A program made the position numbers and the translations under genes. From contig JAFKKF010000010.1 of assembly GCA_017305635.1 (NCBI GenBank), forward strand, positions 372,001 to 436,000: a stretch of 64,000 bases of DNA, given 5' to 3'. This document shows, piece by piece, positions 29,645 through 36,701 of this stretch. Numbering within the stretch: the first letter of the stretch is position 1; every line of letters starts with the position of its first letter. The notes under the pieces are model-generated. The model did not search any database, was not told where the DNA came from, and saw only the letters and a list, made by a program, of their open reading frames with translations. This DNA is from Hyphomicrobiales bacterium. Lineage in GTDB: Bacteria > Pseudomonadota > Alphaproteobacteria > Rhizobiales > Kaistiaceae.

Positions 29645-29677
29645 TGCGTCACCTCGCGGCGCGGCGGACTCACCCAC

Positions 29678-29965
29678 TCAGTCCAGTGACCAACGCGCCA
29701 AATCCGACCAAGTCGGGTTACCCTGCTCGATCAACTCGATCTTCCACTTCCGAGACCACTTCTTCAGCGACTTTTCCCGCTGGATGGCTTCGATCGCAGT
29801 TCCATATTCCTCAGAATGAACAAGTCTCACGACGCCGTAGCGGCTCGTGAAATTCCCGCCACCCGACCGATGCTCGAATACGCGCCGCGCGATGTCATTG
29901 GTCATGCCAATGTACAGCGTTCCGTTCTTCTGACTGGCGAGTATGTATACGTGGAACCGGCGCAT
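29678..29965 (-). CDS. GIY-YIG nuclease-superfamily protein
   Basis: A 95-residue single-domain protein with 'FHVYILASQKNGTLYIGMTN' (the GIY-YIG pair in its VYI/YIG form), 'DIARRVFEHRSGGG' with the catalytic Arg, and 'EAIQREKSLKKWSRKWKIEL' carrying the Glu. It belongs to the UvrC-like stand-alone group, whose cellular role is not settled. GC content is clearly lower by eye than its neighbours. It is bracketed by inverted palindromic repeats (29606-29644 and 29976-30016), the latter only 10 nt upstream of the start codon. Confidence 0.9.
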   Translation of the reverse strand: MRRFHVYILASQKNGTLYIGMTNDIARRVFEHRSGGGNFTSRYGVVRLVHSEEYGTAIEAIQREKSLKKWSRKWKIELIEQGNPTWSDLARWSLD

Positions 29966-29975
29966 CCTTCACTAT

Positions 29976-30016
29976 CGTCATGGCATGGATCGCCGGGTCA
30001 AGCCCGGCGATGACGG
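29976..30016 (-). repeat. Palindromic repeat, type A, minus orientation
   Basis: 'CGTCATGGCATGGATCGCCG' then 'GGTCAAGCCCGGCGATGACGG'; the mirror partner of 29606-29644 on the other side of the GIY-YIG gene. Confidence 0.85.
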
Positions 30017-30059
30017 CAGGGAGGCGTAGAAGTCGGTGCAGCGGTCTGGCGCGCGAGCC

Positions 30060-33000
30060 CTAGTGGAACTCGAAGATCTTGCGGAATATCCCGGGCGCCA
30101 CGACCGATAGCGGGTTGAAGAAGAAGCTCGGGCCGTTGAGCGGGCCCTCGATCCGGAACGTGACGCCGAAGAGCCCGCCGCCCGGGCCACCGCCGAGCAC
30201 CAGGCCGACGAGCGGCACGCGGCTCAGCGTGTTGTTGAAGTTATAGGCGGGGATATAGGTCCCGTTGATCGCCATGGTCGAGCTTCCAAGGTCGATGCGG
30301 CCGTTGAAGGTGGCGCCGGCCGTCGCCCCCTTCAGGAGCGCATCGTCGATCGTGATTACCTTGTCGATCTTGCGGAAGTTCGCCGTCATGCGGTCGAAAT
30401 GGACGTTGGCGGCGCCGCTTGCGTCGATCCCCTCGGGGGCGCCGCGCGCCGCCACCACCTGCTTCATCGCCGGCTCGTTGCGAAGCGAGAAGTCGACCAC
30501 CTCGAAGGTTCCCGCCAGCGACCCGGCGCGGCCGACGCGCTGCGCCGTCACCGAGAGGCGGCCGCCGGAAAGGCGGCTGTAGAGGTCGACGAAGGCGAAG
30601 ACCTTGCCCGCATCGTCGCTGGTGGCGACCAGCGAGGCGCCCTCGTTGGTGTCGCTATAGGCGATGTTGACGGAGGAGCCGCTGAGGCTGCCGGCGAGGT
30701 TCAGCTTCATGATCGAGCCGGCGACCGTGACGAGGTTCAGCCGGGCGCCGGCGAGGACCTGGCGGTTGAAGCCGACGAGCCGTTCGAGGCGCGCATCGAT
30801 CGACACGTCCGGCGAGGCCGTCTCGGAATCCCCGTTGTTGCGCACCTGGTCGATGACGCCCTTCATGTCGAAGGAGGCACCGCGGGCGACGATCGCATAG
30901 CCGGTCTTGGTGCGATCGAGCGTGAAGGAGATCTGGTCGCCCTGGTGGAGCGCAAAGTGGTCGACGTCGGCGGATACGAGCCCATAGTCCTTGTCGAGCT
31001 GGGCGGTGCCGTTGAAGCCGAAGCCCTGTCCGGCGAATTCGATGTTGTCGACGGTGTAGCCGTTGCCCGACTTGGCCGGCTTCAGGTCGAAGGAAAGCGT
31101 CGCCGGAACCCCGATCGCCTTCTGCCATCCGAAACCCGGCACGATGACGCGGGCGCGCTTGAGATCGAGGTCGTAGTGCTGCCCCTTGGACCCGTCCTCG
31201 ATATTGCTGATCGTCGCGCCGACCGAGCCGCCGAGGATCTCGTCGAGGCCGATGCCGAGGCGCTTGCGAGCCGCATCGTCGAGGGTCAGCCGGGCCGAGC
31301 GCGCGCCCTGCCCCGCCGCCTCGCCGCCGGTGCCGATCGGCTGCGAGAGGCTGAGGTCGGCAGGCACCCCGTCGATCCTCGCCTTGCCGTTGATGGTGAC
31401 CTCGTCCGGCGTCACTCCGATGGTGACGTCGGCATCGCTGAACATGCGCCCTTCGAGCGGCGAGGTCGAGGCGACCTTCCTGGTCGTCACGGAGACCTTC
31501 CAGTCGACCTCCGCCTCGGTGACACCCTGGCGGAGCGGCACCCGGATCGATACCGAGGCGCTGCCCGAGCCGGAAAGGTCCGACGGCTTCAGGTCGCGCT
31601 TGGAGAGGGCGTGGAAGGGCTCGGAATCGGCGATCTCCCCGAGGCCGGCGGCGCTGCCCGAGAGCTGGACCTCGATGTTCGCCTCCGGCCCTTTCAGGAA
31701 GGCGTTGGCGACCGCGAAGGCGCCGTTGTCGATATTCACCACGCCGCCGGCATTGGTGGGAACCTCGCCCTTCTCCACGTCGATGCCGAAGGTCGAACCG
31801 GCGAGCACGAGATTGCCCGAGGCATTGCGGACCGGCGGCAGCGCCCCGAAGGTGGTGAAGGCGACGTCCTCCAGCCGCATGTTGAGTTTCATCTGCTCCT
31901 CCGAGACCCGGGGCTTCTGACGCTCGAGGAAGAAGGCGAGCGGCAGTGCCGCATCGAAGCGGGCGGAGGCGATCTGCCCGCTCTGGACATGCTCCACCGC
32001 CCAGCGGCGGGCGCCGGGCGCGATGAAGGGAATCCACATCTGCTTGAAGACGGAGACGTCCATCGGCGTCGCCGAGGCGGCAATGGCGACGGTCGGCGAT
32101 TCGCCGCCGATGCCGATCGTTCCCGCCGCGTTGATCGATCCGCCGGGCGAGACGATCGCGGCATTCTCCACGGTCACGAGGTTGCCGGCCATGTCTGCCT
32201 TGCCGGCGAGGTTGATGTCGGCGACGATCGGCCGCGCGCCGGTATCGGAGGGCGCCAGCACCGCGCCACGCGACGAGATGTCGAAGGCATAGTTGCGCGA
32301 GCCGGGATCGCCCGCCGGCCGTATCGTGCCGGTGATCACGCCGTGGGTATTGCCGAAATAGACCGGCGACTGGTCTATGACGATGACCTTGCCGGCGAGG
32401 TCCCAGCGGAGCTTCAGCGTCGCCTCGTCGAGCAGCATCTTCTCGCGATTGTCGCCGTAGCGGATCTCGCCGGCACCGACATCGAGGCGCGCGCTCGCGT
32501 CGAGCACCGTGCCGTCGGCGGCATAGTGGATGGTCGCCCGGCCATAGAGCGGGATGTCGGCGGTGACCGCGCTCGTCTCCTCGCCGAGCTTCGGGAAGAG
32601 GTCGGCGACGGTGATCTGCGAGAAGGACGCCGACACGGCGTGGCCGCCCGAGGACCGGTCGAGCGTGCGCGCCACCTCCCCGCTCCACCGTCCGCCATAG
32701 CCGGAGGTCGCCACGGTTGCCTGAAGGTCGCCGGTGGCCGGATCGAGCTGCAGCGTCATGTCCGTGCTCGGCAGGCTGCGGAGCTGCTGGTGCAGGTCGT
32801 CCCAGATGTTCAGCGTCCCGTCGACCAGCGAGAAATGCAGGAAGCCGGCATTGATGGCCGCCTTGACCACCGGACTGGCGCCGCGGTCGAGCGAGCGCAC
32901 CAGTGCATGGAGCTCGGGGAAGCCGCCATCGTCGGCGGCGGCGACGGCCGGCGAGGACGGCGTCTCCGGCTTCGGCACGTGGCCCGTGGCCGGCGTGCCG

Positions 33001-33557
33001 AGATAGACCTCGCCCGCCGCGGAGCGGACGAGCGACAGCTCGGCGCCGCTCAGCTCGACCGTGCGGATATTGACCTTGAAGCCGAGCAGCGACCAGGGCT
33101 CGACCGCGAGGCGGGTCGAGGGCGCGCGGGCGACCATGTTGTCCTGGCTGTCGCGTACCTCGACATCGTCGATCTCGATGACCAGGCCGAGCGCCGGGTC
33201 GACGTCCACCAGCGCCTTGCCGACGGCGACCTGGTAGCCCGGCCCGACGCCATCGGCGATGACCTGCTGCACGCGGTCGCGGATGAAGGCGAATTCCGTC
33301 GGGCCGCTGAGGATGACCGCGAGGGCGGCCCCGACGACCACCACCAGGAGGACAAGGAGGACGAGGAACCCGCGGAGCGCATGCCGCAGCCAGCGCGGCC
33401 AGCGGTCGCCGTCCGGCAGCGGACCGCCCGCCAGCGCGGAGGGATACGCCGTCAGGCGCACGTGACGCGGCCGCCGGGAAGCTTCCGCTCCAACCCGGTC
33501 CGGCTGCCTGCCTTCCTCGGCGACATCATCCGGATCGAACTGCTCTTCTGCGGACAC
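30060..33557 (-). CDS. AsmA-like/DUF3971 inner-membrane protein (YhdP-like)
   Basis: A 1165-residue protein with a polar N-terminus, one transmembrane helix near residues 60-85 ('FLVLLVLLVVVVGAALAVIL') and a very long periplasmic beta-rich region typical of DUF3971 and AsmA_2 domains ('GYQVAVGKALVDVDPALGLV', 'AGSIMKLNLAGSLSGSSVNI'). The C-terminus 'LGGGPGGGLFGVTFRIEGPL' and 'FFFNPLSVVAPGIFRKIFEF' match this family. Homologues such as YhdP form bridges that move phospholipid to the outer membrane; that role is inferred. It is divergent from bcp. Confidence 0.88.
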   Translation of the reverse strand: MSAEEQFDPDDVAEEGRQPDRVGAEASRRPRHVRLTAYPSALAGGPLPDGDRWPRWLRHALRGFLVLLVLLVVVVGAALAVILSGPTEFAFIRDRVQQVIADGVGPGYQVAVGKALVDVDPALGLVIEIDDVEVRDSQDNMVARAPSTRLAVEPWSLLGFKVNIRTVELSGAELSLVRSAAGEVYLGTPATGHVPKPETPSSPAVAAADDGGFPELHALVRSLDRGASPVVKAAINAGFLHFSLVDGTLNIWDDLHQQLRSLPSTDMTLQLDPATGDLQATVATSGYGGRWSGEVARTLDRSSGGHAVSASFSQITVADLFPKLGEETSAVTADIPLYGRATIHYAADGTVLDASARLDVGAGEIRYGDNREKMLLDEATLKLRWDLAGKVIVIDQSPVYFGNTHGVITGTIRPAGDPGSRNYAFDISSRGAVLAPSDTGARPIVADINLAGKADMAGNLVTVENAAIVSPGGSINAAGTIGIGGESPTVAIAASATPMDVSVFKQMWIPFIAPGARRWAVEHVQSGQIASARFDAALPLAFFLERQKPRVSEEQMKLNMRLEDVAFTTFGALPPVRNASGNLVLAGSTFGIDVEKGEVPTNAGGVVNIDNGAFAVANAFLKGPEANIEVQLSGSAAGLGEIADSEPFHALSKRDLKPSDLSGSGSASVSIRVPLRQGVTEAEVDWKVSVTTRKVASTSPLEGRMFSDADVTIGVTPDEVTINGKARIDGVPADLSLSQPIGTGGEAAGQGARSARLTLDDAARKRLGIGLDEILGGSVGATISNIEDGSKGQHYDLDLKRARVIVPGFGWQKAIGVPATLSFDLKPAKSGNGYTVDNIEFAGQGFGFNGTAQLDKDYGLVSADVDHFALHQGDQISFTLDRTKTGYAIVARGASFDMKGVIDQVRNNGDSETASPDVSIDARLERLVGFNRQVLAGARLNLVTVAGSIMKLNLAGSLSGSSVNIAYSDTNEGASLVATSDDAGKVFAFVDLYSRLSGGRLSVTAQRVGRAGSLAGTFEVVDFSLRNEPAMKQVVAARGAPEGIDASGAANVHFDRMTANFRKIDKVITIDDALLKGATAGATFNGRIDLGSSTMAINGTYIPAYNFNNTLSRVPLVGLVLGGGPGGGLFGVTFRIEGPLNGPSFFFNPLSVVAPGIFRKIFEFH

Positions 33558-33667
33558 GCGGCCTCACCAACCTCTCGCGGCTCGCGATGATTGCCGCCCG
33601 GCCGCACTTGCGCAAGCTCCGCCGGTGATGTTTCTGAAGCCTTGGAATAGCGTCGAAAGGAAGGCGA

Positions 33668-34135
33668 ATGGCCGCTCCCGAGCAAGGAAACCTCGCGCCG
33701 GACTTCACCCTGCCGTCAGACGGCGGGGGCAAGATAAAGTTGTCCGGATTCAAGGGCAGGAAGGTCGTCCTCTACTTCTACCCGAAGGACGACACCTCCG
33801 GCTGCACCCTGGAGGCGGTCACCTTCACCAGCCTCGCGCCGGAATTCGAGGCGGCCGGCGCCGTCATCATCGGCGTCTCGCCGGATTCGGTGAAGGCCCA
33901 CGACAAGTTCAAGGCCAAGCACGACCTCGGCGTCACGCTGGTATCCGACGAGGCGCACGAGGCGATCGACGCCTATGGCGTCTGGGTCGAGAAGTCGATG
34001 TATGGCCGGAAATACATGGGCGTCGAGCGCTCCACCTTCCTCATCGGCAGCGACCGCCGGATCGCCGAGGTCTGGCGCAAGGTGAAGGTGCCGGGCCATG
34101 CGGAGGCGGTGCTGAAAGCGGCGAAGGCGCTCTGA
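33668..34135 (+). CDS. bcp: Thioredoxin-dependent peroxiredoxin (Bcp/PrxQ)
   Basis: A 155-residue peroxiredoxin that reduces hydroperoxides with thioredoxin. The N-terminus 'GNLAPDFTLPSDGGGKIKLS' and the active site 'YPKDDTSGCTLEAVTF' identify it; the peroxidatic Cys is at position 46. The usual resolving Cys five residues later is replaced (CTLEAV), so it may work as a 1-Cys enzyme or use another thiol. AGGAAGG precedes the ATG. It converges on the exported hydrolase with a 7-nt gap. Confidence 0.93.
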   Translation: MAAPEQGNLAPDFTLPSDGGGKIKLSGFKGRKVVLYFYPKDDTSGCTLEAVTFTSLAPEFEAAGAVIIGVSPDSVKAHDKFKAKHDLGVTLVSDEAHEAIDAYGVWVEKSMYGRKYMGVERSTFLIGSDRRIAEVWRKVKVPGHAEAVLKAAKAL

Positions 34136-34142
34136 CGCGCGT

Positions 34143-35108
34143 TCAGTGCGTCGCACCGGTCACGAAGCCGGCGACTGCGTCGACCACTCCCGGGGCGAGC
34201 GGCAGCGACGGGTCGCCATAGGTCGCGACATTGGCATGGCGGTCATCGGACGTGACCGTCTTCAGCACGTGGTTGGTATCCGGCAGGAGCACCAGTTTCG
34301 CCCGGTCGTCCGCCGCCTTCAGGAGCCTGGCATCCGCCACGTCGATCTGGATGTCCCGCTCGCCCTGCAGGATCAGCACCGGACCGGCATAGCTGGCGAT
34401 GAGCTTCGCCGGATCGTAGGAATATTCGTCGATCAGGAAGCCCTGCACGCCGGGATAGAACATCTGCTGCAGCACCGGGTGGAACTTCGACACGTCGATC
34501 TTCCGGCCGGCCTCCAGCGCATCGAGGATGGTCATGGCGTCGGCGAGGATCGGCGCATTGGCCGGGTTCGACTTGAACTGGGCGCGCAGGATCTCGCCGA
34601 GCGAACGCCCGGGCGCGGCGATCAGCACGAGGCCGCAGATGTCGGCCGTCTGCCCCTGTGCCGTGGCAAGCGCCACCAGCCCGCCCTCGCTATGGCCGGC
34701 GACCCAGACGCACGGCGCCTTCTTCGCTTCCCGGATCTTCGCGATCCAGGCATGTACGTCGGCGGCATAGTCCGCGATCGTTATCGCATTGCCGTCCGTG
34801 ATCGCCTTGGCGCTCCCGAACATGCCGCGCTTGTCGACGCGCACCGAGGTGATGCCCTCCGCCGCCAGCCCCTCGGCGAGCAGCCGGTAGCTCGCCGCCT
34901 TCAGGCCGAGCGGGTTGTTGCCGTTGCGATCGGTCGGGCCGGATCCCGGGATGATCAGGATGACGGGGCCGTTCGCGTCGGCCGGCGCGAGCATGGTCCC
35001 CTTCAGGGGACCGAGCGGGCCCGGCGCCTCGAGCTCCGTCTCGACCGGAGCCGCGAGGGCGGCGGAGGAAAGGGCGGCGACAAGCGCAACCGAAGCAAGA
35101 ATCCTCAT
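34143..35108 (-). CDS. Exported alpha/beta hydrolase
   Basis: A 321-residue protein with a signal peptide (cleavage likely after 'ALSSAALA') and a serine hydrolase fold: oxyanion-region 'VILIIPGSGPTDRNGNNP', nucleophile 'VAGHSEGGLVALA', 'VLILQGERDIQIDVADA' and the catalytic His in 'LPDTNHVLKTV'. It resembles bacterial dienelactone-hydrolase-like or acyl esterase proteins that act in the periplasm; the substrate is unknown. It is divergent from the M23 peptidase gene. Confidence 0.88.
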   Translation of the reverse strand: MRILASVALVAALSSAALAAPVETELEAPGPLGPLKGTMLAPADANGPVILIIPGSGPTDRNGNNPLGLKAASYRLLAEGLAAEGITSVRVDKRGMFGSAKAITDGNAITIADYAADVHAWIAKIREAKKAPCVWVAGHSEGGLVALATAQGQTADICGLVLIAAPGRSLGEILRAQFKSNPANAPILADAMTILDALEAGRKIDVSKFHPVLQQMFYPGVQGFLIDEYSYDPAKLIASYAGPVLILQGERDIQIDVADARLLKAADDRAKLVLLPDTNHVLKTVTSDDRHANVATYGDPSLPLAPGVVDAVAGFVTGATH

Positions 35109-35274
35109 TCCGCGACGATACCCTGAATAGTGGCCCTCTGGCTATCCGGCGCCTCGGCTTGCTGTAACGCGATTGCCGTTTCGCGAGTAAAATCAACGGC
35201 AAACGGATTATTAACCTTAACGGGATGTACTCGCGGCCTCGCTTCACTCGCTTCCCAACTCCCGGTGAACGCGC

Positions 35275-36609
35275 ATGTCCATTGTGTCTTCGGGCAAGGC
35301 TCCTCCCCTCGCCCGCCGTAGAGAACCCCGGCGCATCATCATCGCCCGGGGCGAGGACGTAAGGTCCTTCACGATCCGTCCCTGGCTCGCCGGGAGCATT
35401 GCGCTCTTCGCGGGCATCTTCGGCATCCTCTACCTCGCCGCGACCGCCTATCTCGTCTTCCGCGACGACCTGCTCGCCGCCTCGATCACCTACCAGCGGC
35501 GGATGCAGCACGCCTACGAGGACCGCATCACGTCGCTGCGCGCCGACATCGACCGGCTGACCTCGAAGCAGCTCCTCAACCAGGAAGCCTTCGACGAGAA
35601 GATGGACCGGCTGCTCGGCCGCCAGGCCATGCTCGACGCGCGCCAGGACATCATCGCGCAGATGAGCCAGGCGGCGCGCCAGGCCGGCGTCGTCGGCGCT
35701 CCCGCCCAGGCACCCGCCGCCGCGGCCGATCCGGCCGATGACAACGACGACAACGCGCCCGCCGACGACGACGTCGAGGGCGATTCGGCGCCGGCGAAGC
35801 CCCTCCCCTTCAAGACCAGCGATGCCAAGCCGGTCGCCGGCGCCATGGCCCCGGTCGCCATGGCGTTCCTCCGCCCGGTCGGCGGCGAGCCGCCCGCGCC
35901 GGGCAACGAGGAGGCCAAGCTCGGCTCGGTTGCCGCCTCGCTCGACACGCTCGCCGAGGACCAGGTCAGCTATGTCGAGGACATGGCCGGGCGCGTCGCC
36001 GGGCGCACCGACAAGATCGCCGCGGTGCTGAAGACGCTCGGCCAGCCGGTACCGAAGAGCGTCACCGCCGGCGGCGTCGGCGGCCCCTTCGTCCCGCTCG
36101 ACCCGGATGCCGATCCTGAGACGTTCCGCGCCACCGTCTCGCTGATCACCGGCGAGCTCGACCGCCTGTCGACCGTGCGCCGCCTCGCCGGCCGGCTGCC
36201 GCTCACCAAGCCGGTGCAGAATGCCGCGATCACCAGCCGCTTCGGAGCGCGCATCGATCCGTTCTTCGGTCGCCCCGCCATGCATCCCGGCATCGACTTC
36301 GCCGCCTATGTCGGCTTCCCGATCCATGCCACCGCAGGCGGCACCGTCATCACCGCCGAGTCCACCGGTGGCTATGGCAACATGGTCGAGATCGACCATG
36401 GCAACGGCGTCACCACGCGCTACGGCCACATGAGCAAGATCCTGGTAAAGGCCGGGCAGATCATCCCGAAGGGGGCGATCGTCGGCCTTGCCGGCTCGAC
36501 CGGCCGCTCCACCGGCCCGCATGTCCATTACGAGGTGCGCATCGACGGGCATGCGATCGACCCGATCCGCTACATCAATGCGGGCCGGCAGCTGGAGCCG
36601 CTCCTCTGA
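35275..36609 (+). CDS. M23-family membrane metallopeptidase (DUF5930 type)
   Basis: A 444-residue protein with a basic cytoplasmic N-terminus, one transmembrane helix (about residues 42-63), a coiled-coil region (about 70-130), an acidic low-complexity linker ('DDNDDNAPADDDVEGD') and a C-terminal LytM/M23 domain. The zinc ligands are intact: 'HPGIDFAAYVG' (H..D) and 'GPHVHYEVRIDG' (HxH). It should be a wall endopeptidase or an activator of amidases; the intact ligands favour the former. A bidirectional terminator follows it. The gene order M23 - rne - amidase - PBP1A suggests a wall-remodelling context. Confidence 0.9.
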   Translation: MSIVSSGKAPPLARRREPRRIIIARGEDVRSFTIRPWLAGSIALFAGIFGILYLAATAYLVFRDDLLAASITYQRRMQHAYEDRITSLRADIDRLTSKQLLNQEAFDEKMDRLLGRQAMLDARQDIIAQMSQAARQAGVVGAPAQAPAAAADPADDNDDNAPADDDVEGDSAPAKPLPFKTSDAKPVAGAMAPVAMAFLRPVGGEPPAPGNEEAKLGSVAASLDTLAEDQVSYVEDMAGRVAGRTDKIAAVLKTLGQPVPKSVTAGGVGGPFVPLDPDADPETFRATVSLITGELDRLSTVRRLAGRLPLTKPVQNAAITSRFGARIDPFFGRPAMHPGIDFAAYVGFPIHATAGGTVITAESTGGYGNMVEIDHGNGVTTRYGHMSKILVKAGQIIPKGAIVGLAGSTGRSTGPHVHYEVRIDGHAIDPIRYINAGRQLEPLL

Positions 36610-36650
36610 CCCGTCCACGACCGCGGGCACGGCATCCTTCCGCAAAATGA

Positions 36651-36678
36651 AAAGAGCCGCCCCGAAGGGCGGCTCTTT
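36651..36678. terminator. Bidirectional intrinsic terminator
   Basis: A perfect 12-bp stem (AAAGAGCCGCCC / GGGCGGCTCTTT) with a CGAA tetraloop lies between the converging M23 peptidase and rne genes. The A/T-rich stem ends provide a T-tract in both directions. Confidence 0.9.
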
Positions 36679-36701
36679 CGCATTCGCATCGGCGCAGAAG
36701 C

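Noticed and set aside
30399-33590. 1063-codon plus-strand frame across the DUF3971 gene
   Set aside because: The translation is Arg/Asp/His-rich low complexity without motifs, while the minus strand has a signal anchor and family domains. Similar long shadows opposite rne (36867-39533), mrcA (41514-44126) and nrdJ (57858-59765) were rejected for the same reason.
35212-35223. CtrA-type site (TTAACCTTAACG) upstream of the M23 peptidase
   Set aside because: The two TTAA blocks are 2 nt apart and not 7, so the full CtrA motif is not met; AT-rich promoter sequence explains it equally well.
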